Positions 32,511 to 41,177 of a stretch of 64,000 nucleotides of DNA are shown in pieces; the first letter of the stretch is position 1; each line of letters opens with the position of its first letter. Under the pieces are notes generated by a model that worked only from the letters and a program-made list of their open reading frames with translations, made no database searches and was not told the DNA's origin. The stretch is taken from assembly GCF_002797855.1 (NCBI RefSeq), contig NZ_PGFB01000007.1, positions 47,382 through 111,381 of the forward strand. The letters run 5' to 3'. The DNA is from Compostimonas suwonensis (GTDB lineage: Bacteria; Actinomycetota; Actinomycetes; Actinomycetales; Microbacteriaceae). Both the position numbers and the translations under genes were made by a program.

Positions 32511-32612
32511 TCAAGGAAAAAATAGGATCGAGTCGTATTCTGCGGCTCGACGGTGAACCCGGCCTTTGATGGAGAGTTGCATCAGCTCGCCGCATTTGAA
32601 ACAGGTTCTCAT
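32511..32612 (-). CDS. Possible 33-residue CxxC microprotein
   Basis: An ATG at 32612, eight bases after AGGGA, opens a 33-codon frame ending at 32511. The product begins MRTCFKCGELMQLSIKG: one CxxC pair of zinc-ribbon type, then a basic stretch and a hydrophobic end. It precedes the two-helix membrane protein gene by 59 bp on the same strand. It may be a real small protein or the start of a broken zinc-ribbon gene. Confidence 0.3.
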   Translation of the reverse strand: MRTCFKCGELMQLSIKGRVHRRAAEYDSILFFP

Positions 32613-32830
32613 GTGCTCGTTCCCTGGACCTCACCAATCGCGCGAGCGTGAACTACGGCGAATCGTAATGTAACCGGACTCACGGAGGGCTCGACCTCGA
32701 GCGTGCTTGATCCAACCAGCCTTGGCTTCCGTGTAGGTTCGGCTGCCTTTGCCCCTCCGTCCACATGCACAAACCCAGACAACGAGATCGGAGCGAATAG
32801 ACCGTTCCCGTCTGCACGAATCCGGGCAAC

Positions 32831-32856
32831 AAAAAAGGCCCGGATCACCGGGCCTT
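32831..32856 (-). terminator. Rho-independent terminator of tRNA-Gln
   Basis: On the minus strand AAGGCCCGG pairs with CCGGGCCTT around TGAT (32835-32856), followed by a run of six T (32836-32831). It starts six bases after the tRNA 3' end. Confidence 0.9.
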
Positions 32857-32861
32857 CACTG

Positions 32862-32933
32862 CTGGGGTACCTGGACTCGAACCAAGAACAACTGAACCAG
32901 AATCAGCCGTGTTGCCAATTACACCATACCCCA
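32862..32933 (-). tRNA. tRNA-Gln (CTG anticodon)
   Basis: A 72-nt cloverleaf on the minus strand. The acceptor arms are TGGGGTA and TACCCCA with discriminator G; the anticodon loop TTCTGGT gives CTG, decoding CAG; the T-loop is GGTTCGAGTCC. CCA is not encoded. It lies 40 bp after the TrxR-like gene on the same strand and is followed at once by a terminator, so it is probably processed from the gltX transcript. Confidence 0.95.
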
Positions 32934-32973
32934 CTGGCCTTGACCGAAGTCCGGGCCGACTGCCAACTTTAGC

Positions 32974-34161
32974 CTACGGAACCGGCTCGTCCAAACCGGC
33001 GCCAGATGGGGCCAGACCGAGCAGTTCGCGGGTGACCGTGGTGGCCACGCGGGCACCCAGACCGGCCGCGACGATGAGCTGCTGAGCACCGGGGGCGCTC
33101 GTCTCGCCGGCACCGTAGAGGCCCGCGAGCGAGGTGCGGCCCGCGGCATCCGTCACCAGGAAACCGTGTGCGTCACGATCGACGGGCAGCCCGTCGAGAT
33201 AGCCCAGGGCAGGCGACCAGGCCGGGCGCACGAAGCCGGCGGTGACCGGCACGATGTCGCCGTCGGCGAGGCGCACACCGGTCAGGGCGGCCTTCTCCCC
33301 TACGAGGTCGTCGATCGCACGACGCTCGACACGGATGCCGCGACCGGCCAGCATCGTCTGCTCGGCCTCGCTCAGCACATCCGCGCCGTTCGTGAAGACC
33401 ACGAGGTCGTCGGAGAAACGGGAGAGCAGCACGGCCCGTTCGGCGAGGTCGCGCGACTCCCCGATGAGCGCGAGCGGCTCGTGCGACTTCTCGTAGCCGT
33501 CGCACTCGATGCAGCTGTGCAGATTGGTGCCGTAATGGGCGCGCAGGCTCGGGATGGCGGGGAAGGTCTCACTCAGACCGCTCGCAGCGACGACGACCCG
33601 GGCACGAACCGTGCGATCGGGCGAGCCGCGCAGGCCGCGCACCACAACGCCGAAACGAGCGCTGAAGTCGGCATCGGGCCCGGCATTGGAATCCGCATCG
33701 CGCTCAGCGCGGGAGCCCGCATCGGAACCGGCGGGAATCTCAGAAGCGTCGGCGTCGGTGCCATCGGGATCGCGACCCTGCAGCGCTCTGAGATCTGTCA
33801 CAGCCCCGAAGACCGTCACGGCCTCGACAGCGCCGATCTGCACCTCTCCCTCGGCGTACCCCTCGATCTCCTCGCGACCGAGCCGGCGCAGCTCGAGCGG
33901 CGAGACGCCGTCGCGGGTCAGGAAGCCGTGCGAGTGCAGCGTCGCGGCGTTGCGCGGACGGTTGCTGTCGACCACGAGGGTGCGCCAGCGTTGGCGCACG
34001 AGGTTCAGCGTCGCCGACAGCCCGGCAGGGCCCGCGCCGACCACCACGACGTCGTAGTCGACACCGCGATCGCCACCGCCGGGCCCGCCACCAGCCCCGG
34101 CAGACCCATCACCAGCCCCGGCAGCCCCGCCGTCGCCCCCGTGCTGCAGCTCGGCAGCCAT
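32974..34161 (-). CDS. Thioredoxin-reductase-like NAD(P)/FAD oxidoreductase
   Basis: A 395-residue protein. After a Gly/Ala-rich N-terminal tail come the FAD motif VVVGAGPAGLSA, the redox pair CIEC in NLHSCIECDGYEKS, the region LALIGESRDLAERAVLLSRF, and the C-terminal GLYGAGETSAPGAQQLIVAAG that binds FAD and closes the fold. It is longer than usual thioredoxin reductases (about 310-330) because of the N-terminal tail and a ~40-residue Asp/Ala/Gly/Arg insert of low complexity (around residues 125-165). The ATG overlaps the gltX stop by one base. Likely reduces a thioredoxin-like partner or acts alone as an oxidoreductase. Confidence 0.85.
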   Translation of the reverse strand: MAAELQHGGDGGAAGAGDGSAGAGGGPGGGDRGVDYDVVVVGAGPAGLSATLNLVRQRWRTLVVDSNRPRNAATLHSHGFLTRDGVSPLELRRLGREEIEGYAEGEVQIGAVEAVTVFGAVTDLRALQGRDPDGTDADASEIPAGSDAGSRAERDADSNAGPDADFSARFGVVVRGLRGSPDRTVRARVVVAASGLSETFPAIPSLRAHYGTNLHSCIECDGYEKSHEPLALIGESRDLAERAVLLSRFSDDLVVFTNGADVLSEAEQTMLAGRGIRVERRAIDDLVGEKAALTGVRLADGDIVPVTAGFVRPAWSPALGYLDGLPVDRDAHGFLVTDAAGRTSLAGLYGAGETSAPGAQQLIVAAGLGARVATTVTRELLGLAPSGAGLDEPVP

Positions 34162-35678
34162 CAGCCGAGCTGGGCCGAGAGCTTGTCGATGCGGGCGAGG
34201 GTCTCGGCCTTGCCGAGGATCTCCATCGACTCGAAGAGCGGCGGCGACACCTTGCGGCCCGAGACGGCGACGCGCAGCGGGCCGTAGGCGACCCGCGGTT
34301 TGAGCCCGAGGCCTTCGATGAGAGCGGAAGCCAGAACGCTCTGCAGCTGCTCGTGCGCCCACTCCGACTCGGGCACGAGCTCGAGCGCGTTGACGGATGC
34401 CGCGAGGTACTCCCCCGCGTTGGCGGGCAGCGAGGCGAGGGCGTCGTCGGCGAAGCTCAGTCCCGCGGCATCCGTGAACAGGAAGCCGAGCATGCCGGGC
34501 GCCTCGCCGAGCAGCCCGATGCGCTCCTGCACGAGCGGGGCGGCCTGGGCGAGGATGCCGCGCTGCCCCTCGCTGAGCGGCTCGGCGACCACTCCGGCGG
34601 CCACGAGGTAGGGGATGGTGCGCTCGGCGAAATCGTGCGTCTCCAGCAGTCGGATGTGGTCGCCGTTGATCGACTCGGCCTTCTTGAGGTCGAAGCGCGC
34701 GGGGTTGGGGTTCACATCGACGACGTCGAAGGCGGCGATCATCTCGTCGATCGAGAAGACGTCGCGGTCGTGGGTGAGCGACCAGCCGAGCAGCGCCAGG
34801 TAGTTGACGAGCCCCTCGGGGATGAAGCCGCGGTCGCGGTGGTGGAAGAGGTTCGACTCGGGGTCGCGCTTGGAGAGCTTCTTGTTGCCGTCGCCCATGA
34901 CGTAGGGCAGGTGGCCGAAGCGCGGCACGAAGCTCGTCACGCCGATGTCGATGAGCGCGTGGTAGAGCGCGATCTGCCGCGGGGTGCTCGAGAGCAGGTC
35001 TTCGCCGCGCAGCACGTGGGTGATGCCCATGAGCGCGTCGTCGAGCGGGTTCACGAAGGTGTAGAGCGGGGCGCCGTTGGGGCGCACGACGACGAAGTCG
35101 ACGAAGGATCCGGCGGGGAAGGTGATCTCGCCGCGCACGAGGTCGTCGAAGCTCAGCTCGGTGTCGGGCACACGCAGGCGCAGTGCGGGCTCACGGCCCT
35201 CGGCGCGGAAGGCGGCGCGCTGCTCCTCGGTGAGGTCGCGGTCGAAGTTGTCGTAGCCGAGCTGCTTGGGCCGGCCGTTCGCCTCGTTGCGCGCGTCGAT
35301 CTCCTCCGCGTTCGAGTAGCTCTCGTAGATGTGGCCCGAGGCGCGCAGCCGCTCGATGACCTCGCCGTAGATCCCGCCGCGCTGCGACTGGCGGTACGGC
35401 GCGTGCGGACCGCCGACGACGACGCCCTCGTCCCAGTCGAGCCTCAGCCAGGTGAGCGCGTCGATGAGCTGCTCGTAGCTCTCCTCGCTGTCGCGCGCGG
35501 CATCCGTGTCTTCGATGCGGAAGACGAGCTTGCCCCCCGTGTGCCGGGCGTAGGCCCAGTTGAAGAGCGCGGTGCGGATGAGGCCGACGTGCGGCGTTCC
35601 GGTGGGCGACGGGCAGAAGCGGACGCGGACGTCCGTGCCGGTGGCGGCGGAGAAGGGGTGCGATTCGATGGCAGACAT
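34161..35678 (-). CDS. gltX: Glutamyl-tRNA synthetase
   Basis: A 505-residue class I aminoacyl-tRNA synthetase. Seen: the HIGH-type motif as HVGL in [17 protein letters not shown] near the N-terminus, IEDTD, and the KMSKS-type loop KLSKRD near residue 265; a C-terminal anticodon-binding domain follows. It charges tRNA-Glu; in actinobacteria, which lack GlnRS, the same enzyme also makes Glu-tRNA-Gln for GatCAB. First gene of a unit with the TrxR-like gene and tRNA-Gln, which fits that double role. Confidence 0.98.
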   Translation of the reverse strand: MSAIESHPFSAATGTDVRVRFCPSPTGTPHVGLIRTALFNWAYARHTGGKLVFRIEDTDAARDSEESYEQLIDALTWLRLDWDEGVVVGGPHAPYRQSQRGGIYGEVIERLRASGHIYESYSNAEEIDARNEANGRPKQLGYDNFDRDLTEEQRAAFRAEGREPALRLRVPDTELSFDDLVRGEITFPAGSFVDFVVVRPNGAPLYTFVNPLDDALMGITHVLRGEDLLSSTPRQIALYHALIDIGVTSFVPRFGHLPYVMGDGNKKLSKRDPESNLFHHRDRGFIPEGLVNYLALLGWSLTHDRDVFSIDEMIAAFDVVDVNPNPARFDLKKAESINGDHIRLLETHDFAERTIPYLVAAGVVAEPLSEGQRGILAQAAPLVQERIGLLGEAPGMLGFLFTDAAGLSFADDALASLPANAGEYLAASVNALELVPESEWAHEQLQSVLASALIEGLGLKPRVAYGPLRVAVSGRKVSPPLFESMEILGKAETLARIDKLSAQLG

Positions 35679-35690
35679 ACGTCCACGATC

Positions 35691-36629
35691 CTACCGGCGA
35701 CCGCGCCCCCGGATGAGGTCGATCGTCGCCGACAGCACGGGCGACCGCCGCTCGGAGCGCAGGGCCGCCAGCTGCACCGTGCGGTAGTCGCCTCGTGTGG
35801 TCGGGCGCGCGACGACACCCGCGGGCAGGGGCGTGGCCTCGAGCGCGAGGCCCGGCAGCAGCGCGACGCCCAACCCGGCCTGCACCATGCGCATCACGGC
35901 GACGAAGTTGTCGGTCTCGTAGCCGATCCGCGGAACGAAGCCGTCGCGTTCGCACACCGCGAGCAGCCGCCCGCGGCACTGCGGGCAACCGGCGATCCAG
36001 CGCTCCTCGGCGAGATCGGCGAGATCGATGGCGTCGGATGCCGCGAGCCCGCTGCCCTCGCCCAGCACCACGAGCATCTCGTCCCTGCCCAGATCCCACG
36101 TCTCGAGCGCACCGGCGCCCTCCTCCGGCGCCTCGGACTCCCCCGGGTAGCGGAAGACCACGGCCAGATCGCTCTCGTGCGCGTGCAGGGAGCGGAGCGC
36201 CTCGGGCGGCTCCGCCTCCAGGTACGAGACCTCGACGCCCGGGTGATCGATCGCGAGCTCGCCGACGATGCCGGGCACGAGGGTCGCCGACGCCGTGGGG
36301 AAGGCGGCGAGGCGCACCCGGCCGGCGTGCAGGCCGGAGAGCTCGGCGAGCTCGTTCGCCGCGGCGTCCAGCGCCAGGGTGACGGCCCGGGCGTGCCGCA
36401 CGAGCACGAGCCCCGCATCGGTCAGGCGCACCCGGCGGCCGACCCGGTGCACGATGGGCATGCCGATCCTGCCCTCGAGCCTCCGAAGGTGCTGGCTGAT
36501 CGCGGGCTGGCTGTAGCCGAGCGCGCGGGCCGCCGCGGTGATGGAGCCGGAGCGATCGATGGCCTGCACGATCCGCAGCGTGTGCGAGTCGAGTTCGAGT
36601 GCGGCGAGCGGGGGAAGGCTGAGCGTCAT
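35691..36629 (-). CDS. LysR family transcriptional regulator
   Basis: A 312-residue LysR protein (ATG at 36629; a GTG two codons earlier is in frame). The N-terminal HTH is SITAAARALGYSQPAISQHLRRLE, seen at about residues 28-51 (in part: AARALGYSQPAISQHLRRLE); the LysR substrate-binding domain follows (AAFPTASATLVPGIV, VQAGLGVALLPGLAL). The central domain contains a CPQC pair that might sense a metal or redox state. It is divergent from the PLP enzyme gene, with a T-N11-A box between the two, so that enzyme is the likely target. Confidence 0.92.
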   Translation of the reverse strand: MTLSLPPLAALELDSHTLRIVQAIDRSGSITAAARALGYSQPAISQHLRRLEGRIGMPIVHRVGRRVRLTDAGLVLVRHARAVTLALDAAANELAELSGLHAGRVRLAAFPTASATLVPGIVGELAIDHPGVEVSYLEAEPPEALRSLHAHESDLAVVFRYPGESEAPEEGAGALETWDLGRDEMLVVLGEGSGLAASDAIDLADLAEERWIAGCPQCRGRLLAVCERDGFVPRIGYETDNFVAVMRMVQAGLGVALLPGLALEATPLPAGVVARPTTRGDYRTVQLAALRSERRSPVLSATIDLIRGRGRR

Positions 36630-36650
36630 CGGCACAGCCTACAACGATCC

Positions 36651-36665
36651 ATAACGAGGGGTTAT
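36651..36665. promoter_or_regulatory. LysR box (ATAAC-N5-GTTAT)
   Basis: An inverted repeat with perfect 5-bp arms and a T-N11-A core lies between the divergent LysR and class V aminotransferase genes. The position is typical for a LysR recognition site. Confidence 0.65.
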
Positions 36666-36722
36666 CGATCTGATCGAACACCGGTGGTTGTCGAATGGAT
36701 CGCGGGAGAGCACCCTGGAACC

Positions 36723-37841
36723 ATGGACGACCCGGCACGCACCCAGCATCCGACAGGCACCCCGCACGCGACGCGCACCGCACGGATCGACGAGGCCCGG
36801 GCGCACCTCGCCGAGGCCCGCGAGCAGTTCGGCGCCGGTGCCGGCTATCTGGCCGCCTGCACACTGGGCATCCCCACGCGCGGCACCCGTGCGGCGATGA
36901 ACGACGATCTCGACACCTGGGCTCTCGGCAGGGTGGACGCCCGGGCCTACGACGAGTCCGTGCGCTCCGCCCGCGAGAGCTTCGCCCGCCTCGTCGGAGT
37001 GCCCGCGAGCCGCGTCTCGGTCGGCTCGCAGGCCTCCGTCTCGATCGGCATGATCGCGGCGTCCCTGCCCGACCGCGCCGAGGTGCTCTGCGTCGACGGC
37101 GACTTCAGCTCGGCGGTCTTCCCGTTCCTCGCGCAGGCCGGGCGCGGGGTCACGGTGCGGCATGCGCCCCTCGCACAGCTCGCCGACGCGATCCGCCCCA
37201 CGACGACCCTCGTCTCCTTCTCGGCCGTGCAGTCGGCGACGGGCGAGATCGCCAGCCTCGAGCGCATCGTCGCCGCTGCCCGGGCGCACGGGGCGGCGAC
37301 CCTCTGCGACACGACCCAGGCGACGGGCTGGCTGCCGATCGACGCCTCGCTCTTCGACACGACGGTCTGCCACAGCTACAAGTGGCTGTGCGCGCCGCGC
37401 GGCGCCAGCTTCCTGACGGTGAGCGAGGAGTTCGCCGAGCGCCTCGTGCCCGTTCACGCCGGCTGGTACGCGGGCGAGGAGGTCTGGGGCTCCTGCTACG
37501 GGCCCGTCATGCAGCTCGCCTCCGACGCCCGCCGTTTCGACGTCTCGCCCGCCTGGCCGGTGTGGGTGGGGGCCGCGGCCGCCCTGCGGTTCTTCGCGGG
37601 CCTCGACGGCGAGGCCGTGCGCGCGCACAACTCGGCCCTCGGCAACGCCCTGTGCGCGGGGCTCGGCATCGAGGCGAGGGATCAGGCGATCGTCACCTGG
37701 CCGGATGCCGCGGGCGAAGGTCTGCGGCGGCTCGCCGCCGCGGGGCTCACCGCGTCGGGCCGTGCCGGTCGCGCCCGTGTCGCGTTCCACCTCTGGAACA
37801 CGATGGACGACGTCGAGCGCGTGCTCGAGGCGGTCGCCTGA
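36723..37841 (+). CDS. Class V PLP-dependent aminotransferase family protein (kynureninase/cysteine desulfurase fold)
   Basis: A 372-residue fold type I PLP enzyme. Seen: the phosphate-contacting SVGSQASVSIGM, LCDTTQATGWLPID with the PLP-ring Asp, and HSYKWLCAPRG with the Lys that forms the Schiff base. Its closest look is to kynureninase-like class V enzymes of unknown substrate. The C-terminal domain ends VAFHLWNTMDDVERVLEAV. Divergent from a LysR regulator and tail-to-tail with the FAH gene (3-bp gap). Confidence 0.88.
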   Translation: MDDPARTQHPTGTPHATRTARIDEARAHLAEAREQFGAGAGYLAACTLGIPTRGTRAAMNDDLDTWALGRVDARAYDESVRSARESFARLVGVPASRVSVGSQASVSIGMIAASLPDRAEVLCVDGDFSSAVFPFLAQAGRGVTVRHAPLAQLADAIRPTTTLVSFSAVQSATGEIASLERIVAAARAHGAATLCDTTQATGWLPIDASLFDTTVCHSYKWLCAPRGASFLTVSEEFAERLVPVHAGWYAGEEVWGSCYGPVMQLASDARRFDVSPAWPVWVGAAAALRFFAGLDGEAVRAHNSALGNALCAGLGIEARDQAIVTWPDAAGEGLRRLAAAGLTASGRAGRARVAFHLWNTMDDVERVLEAVA

Positions 37842-37844
37842 GCG

Positions 37845-38615
37845 TTAGCGCGCAGCGACCGGCGAGAAGAGCGTGCCGATGCCCTGGATGTCGATCGCGA
37901 CCGTGTCGCCGTGGGCGATCGGACCGATGCCCGAGGGCGTTCCGGTGAGGATGAGGTCGCCCGGCAGAAGCGTGAAGATGCGCGACACGTAGGCGACGAT
38001 CTCGGGCACGCCGTGCACCATGTCGCCCGTGTTGCCGCTCTGCTGGAGCTTGCCGTTCACACGCGTCTCGATGCTCAGCTCGTCCCACTGCAGCTCGGTC
38101 TCGATGACCGGGCCGATCGGGCAGAAGGTATCGAAGCCCTTCGCGCGCGTCCACTGCCCGTCGGAGCGCTGCAGATCGCGAGCAGTCACGTCGTTCGCGA
38201 TCGTGTACCCGAAGATCACCTCCGCGGCATCCTCGGCTCGCACGTTGCGCGCAACGCTGCCGATGACGACCGCGAGCTCGCCCTCGAAGTCGACCTGCTG
38301 GCTGTCGGGCGGGAGGATGATCGGCTCGTCCGGCCCGATGATGGCCGTGTTGGGCTTGAGGAAGACGAGCGGCTCGCTCGGCGCCTCGCCGCCCATCTCG
38401 GCGGCGTGGTCGCTGTAGTTCTTGCCGATGCCGACGATCTTGGAGCGCGGGATCACCGGCGCGAGCAGCTTCGCCGAGTTGAGCGACACCCGCTCCCCCG
38501 TCGTGTCGAAGCCGGCGAACATGGGGTCGCCGGCGAGCACGATGAGCTCCTCCTCGTCTTCGTCGAGGATCCCGAAGGAAATGGCGCTGTCGTGACTGAA
38601 CCGGGCGATCTTCAT
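37845..38615 (-). CDS. Fumarylacetoacetate hydrolase family protein
   Basis: A 256-residue FAH-fold protein. Seen: VGIGKNYSDHAAEMG with the catalytic His, the metal ligands in VDFEGELAVVIG, and NDVTARDLQ. The size matches single-domain FAHD1/YcgM-type enzymes (acylpyruvate hydrolase, oxaloacetate decarboxylase or 2-hydroxyhepta-2,4-diene-dioate isomerase). The substrate cannot be told. Last gene of the leuB-ilvE direction, 47 bp after ilvE, so it may be cotranscribed. Confidence 0.92.
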   Translation of the reverse strand: MKIARFSHDSAISFGILDEDEEELIVLAGDPMFAGFDTTGERVSLNSAKLLAPVIPRSKIVGIGKNYSDHAAEMGGEAPSEPLVFLKPNTAIIGPDEPIILPPDSQQVDFEGELAVVIGSVARNVRAEDAAEVIFGYTIANDVTARDLQRSDGQWTRAKGFDTFCPIGPVIETELQWDELSIETRVNGKLQQSGNTGDMVHGVPEIVAYVSRIFTLLPGDLILTGTPSGIGPIAHGDTVAIDIQGIGTLFSPVAAR

Positions 38616-38662
38616 ACTGCGAGCTTAGTTCGCGAACGGGGCCCGCCGCGGAGCGATCCGCG

Positions 38663-39769
38663 TCAGACGAGCCGCGTCATCCAGCCGTGCCTGTCGGGCA
38701 GACGGCCGTACTGGATGTCGGTGAGCTCCTGCCGCAGCGACATCGTGAGCTCTCCCGCCGGCGCGTCCTCCGAGCCGACCGTGAAGCCCTCGGCCTTGAG
38801 CATCGCGATGGGCGTCACGACGGCGGCGGTGCCGCAGGCGAACACCTCGACGATGTCGCCGGATGCCACACCCTCACGCCACTCGTCGATCGTCACCCTG
38901 CGCTCCTGAACGGCGTGGCCGCGGTCGCGCGCGAGCTGCAGGATGCTGTCACGCGTGATGCCCTCGAGGATGCTGTCGGACTCGGGGGTCACGAGCGTGC
39001 CGTCCTTGTAGACGAGCACGACGTTCATGCCGCCGAGCTCCTCGAGGTACCTGCCCTCCACCGAGTCGAGGAAGAGCACCTGCGCGCAGCCGTGCTCGTA
39101 GGCCTCGGCCTGGGGCAGCAGCGAGGAGGCGTAGTTGCCGCCCGTCTTCGCGGCGCCCGTTCCGCCCTTGCCCGCGCGCGAGTACTCGGTCGAGAGCCAG
39201 ATCGACACGGGCGAGACGCCGTTGGCGAAGTAGGCGCCGGCCGGGCTCGCGATGACGTAGTAGCCCACCTCCTGCGCGGGCCGCACGCCGAGGAAGCTCT
39301 CGGTCGCGATCATAAACGGGCGGATGTAGAGGCTCGTCTCGGGCGCCGACGGCACCCACGCGGCATCCGTGCTCACGAGCTGGCGCAGCGACTCGACGAA
39401 GTCGTCGATGGAGAGCTCGGGCAGGGCCAGGCGCCGGGCCGAGCGCTGCAGCCGCCGGCCGTTCGCGTCGGGGCGGAAGCTCCAGATCGAGCCGTCGGCC
39501 TGACGGTAGGCCTTGAGGCCCTCGAAGATCTCCTGAGCGTAGTGCAGCACGGCGGCGGCGGGGTCGAGCACGAGGGGCCCGTAGGGGAGAACGGCCGCGT
39601 CGTGCCATCCTTCACCCTCGGTCCAGACGATCTGCACCATGTGGTCGGTGAAGTGCTGGCCGAAGCCCGGGTCGGCGAGGATGAGCTCGCGCTCGGCCTC
39701 GGCCCGCGCATCCTGCGAGGGGGTGAGCTGGAACTTGAGCGGGAAGAACGTGCTGGTCGGTGTCGTCAT
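38663..39769 (-). CDS. ilvE: Branched-chain amino acid aminotransferase
   Basis: A 368-residue class IV PLP aminotransferase of the longer (BCAT2-like) type. Seen: FEGLKAYRQADGSIWSFRP, the cofactor Lys in AAKTGGNYASSL, LEELGGMNVVLV, and ILEGITRDSIL near residue 265. It transfers the amino group in the last step of Leu, Ile and Val synthesis and the first of their breakdown. The gene follows leuB by 28 bp on the same strand. Confidence 0.97.
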   Translation of the reverse strand: MTTPTSTFFPLKFQLTPSQDARAEAERELILADPGFGQHFTDHMVQIVWTEGEGWHDAAVLPYGPLVLDPAAAVLHYAQEIFEGLKAYRQADGSIWSFRPDANGRRLQRSARRLALPELSIDDFVESLRQLVSTDAAWVPSAPETSLYIRPFMIATESFLGVRPAQEVGYYVIASPAGAYFANGVSPVSIWLSTEYSRAGKGGTGAAKTGGNYASSLLPQAEAYEHGCAQVLFLDSVEGRYLEELGGMNVVLVYKDGTLVTPESDSILEGITRDSILQLARDRGHAVQERRVTIDEWREGVASGDIVEVFACGTAAVVTPIAMLKAEGFTVGSEDAPAGELTMSLRQELTDIQYGRLPDRHGWMTRLV

Positions 39770-39797
39770 GACGGGTCCTCTTCGAATTTCGGAAAGT

Positions 39798-40856
39798 CTA
39801 GTCTTCGGCCAGACGGGCGACGATCGCGTCGCCGACCTCGGCCGTGGTGCGGGCGGCTCCCCCGCGGCTCGCGACGTCTGCGGCGACCGCCGCGGTGACC
39901 CGGGCCGCCGCCTCGCCCAGACCGAGGTGGTCGAGGAGGAGGCTGACGGAGAGGATCGCCGCTGTGGGATCCGCCAGCTGCTTGCCGGCGATGTCGGGCG
40001 CGGAACCGTGGACGGGCTCGAACATGCTCGGGAACACACCGTCTGGGTTGATGTTTCCGGAGGCCGCCAATCCGATCCCGCCGCTGATAGCGCCCGCGAG
40101 ATCGGTGAGGATATCGCCGAAGAGGTTGTCCGTGACGATGACGTCAAATCTAGCAGGGTCCTGCACGAGGAAGATCGTCGCGGCGTCGACGTGCAGGTAG
40201 TCGACGGCGACGCCCGGGAACTCGGCGGAGACCCGGTCGACCGTGCGCTGCCAGAGGCTGCCCGCGAAGACGAGCACATTGGTCTTGTGCACGAGCGTGA
40301 GCTTCTTGCGGGGGCGCGACGCCGCCTTCGCGAAGGCGTAGCGCACGAGGCGCTCGACGCCGAAGGCCGTGTTGACCGACACCTCGTTGGCGATCTCGGC
40401 GGGCGTACCCACCCGGATCGCGCCGCCGTTGCCCACGTAGGGGCCCTCCGTGCCCTCGCGCACGACGACGAAGTCGACCTCGCCGGGGTTCGCGAGCGGG
40501 CTGGGCACCGCCGGGTAGAGCACGGTCGGGCGCAGGTTCACGTAGTGGTCGAGGGCGAAGCGCAGCTTGAGCAGCAGACCGCGCTCGATGATGCCGCCGG
40601 CGAGCCGCGGGTCGCGGGGGTCGCCGCCGACGGCGCCCAGGAGGATCGCGTCGTGCCCCGCGATCGCCGCGAGGTCGTCGTCGGTGAGGATGTCGCCGGT
40701 CTCGAGGTAGCGCGCCGCTCCGAGGGAGAACGAGGTCTTCTCGACGAGAAGATCAGCGGATGCCGCGACCGCGTCGAGCACCCTGACCGCTTGCTGCACC
40801 ACCTCGGGTCCGATCCCGTCTCCGGGAATCACGGCGAGACGAACGGTGCGGGTCAT
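39798..40856 (-). CDS. leuB: 3-isopropylmalate dehydrogenase
   Basis: A 352-residue isocitrate/isopropylmalate dehydrogenase family enzyme, normal in length. Seen: [12 protein letters not shown] at the N-terminus, [14 protein letters not shown] (substrate loop), [12 protein letters not shown] with metal-binding Asp residues, and [10 protein letters not shown] near residue 280. It oxidises and decarboxylates 3-isopropylmalate with NAD in leucine synthesis. Cotranscribed with ilvE. Confidence 0.97.
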   Translation of the reverse strand: MTRTVRLAVIPGDGIGPEVVQQAVRVLDAVAASADLLVEKTSFSLGAARYLETGDILTDDDLAAIAGHDAILLGAVGGDPRDPRLAGGIIERGLLLKLRFALDHYVNLRPTVLYPAVPSPLANPGEVDFVVVREGTEGPYVGNGGAIRVGTPAEIANEVSVNTAFGVERLVRYAFAKAASRPRKKLTLVHKTNVLVFAGSLWQRTVDRVSAEFPGVAVDYLHVDAATIFLVQDPARFDVIVTDNLFGDILTDLAGAISGGIGLAASGNINPDGVFPSMFEPVHGSAPDIAGKQLADPTAAILSVSLLLDHLGLGEAAARVTAAVAADVASRGGAARTTAEVGDAIVARLAED

Positions 40857-41177
40857 GGTTCTCCTTCGATAGCGCTTACAGCAAGATTACTGCGCCGCCG
40901 AGCTCCGATCCCGCCTCAGCCGAGCTCGTCGAGCCGCCGGGCGAGGAAGCGGCGCACCGAGGCGCTCGTCTCCTCCGCGATCGCCGCGCGGTAGGCGCGG
41001 CGCGCGCCGGCCGGTCGCCCGGTGAGGCTGTGCCTGTTCGGCAGGCTTCCTGCCTGCTGAGAAGACCACGAACGGATGCCGCGAGAATCGACAGCCCGCC
41101 GCAAAAATGTCCCGACGCCCGACGACACTGTGCCTACGACGCCGTGCTCTAGGACTCGGCGCCGACGACTCCGTGTT
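40857..41177. other. Intergenic gap between serA and leuB with possible gene relic
   Basis: No complete gene is seen in these 321 bp. On the minus strand a frame ending at 40916 reads RAAIAEETSASVRRFLARRLDELG, which has protein-like composition but no good start or known family; it may be a relic. A short GGCAGG/CCTGCC hairpin lies at 41040-41054. The leuB promoter should lie in the left end. Confidence 0.35.

Larger units (their letters stand above)
31864..32830. other. Low-GC segment next to tRNA-Gln
   Basis: About 970 bp with clearly lower GC (many stretches near 50% or below by eye) than the ~70% around it. It lies between the TetR stop and the tRNA-Gln terminator. It holds a two-helix membrane protein gene and a possible 33-codon CxxC gene, both on the minus strand. 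The parts 31864-32064 and 32613-32830 show no supportable gene, RNA or repeat. No second copy of the tRNA 3' end was seen, so integration at the tRNA is only suggested. Confidence 0.6.

Noticed and set aside
32609..32848. 79-codon minus-strand frame next to tRNA-Gln
   Set aside because: Its start lies inside the tRNA terminator hairpin.
32862..32933. Integration site with a duplicated tRNA 3' end
   Set aside because: No second copy of the tRNA 3' sequence was found in the adjoining low-GC stretch, and no integrase gene is present.
34353..37841. 1162-codon plus-strand frame across gltX and LysR
   Set aside because: Only its 3' part (from 36723) is a real gene, the class V PLP enzyme; the rest is antisense to gltX and the LysR gene.
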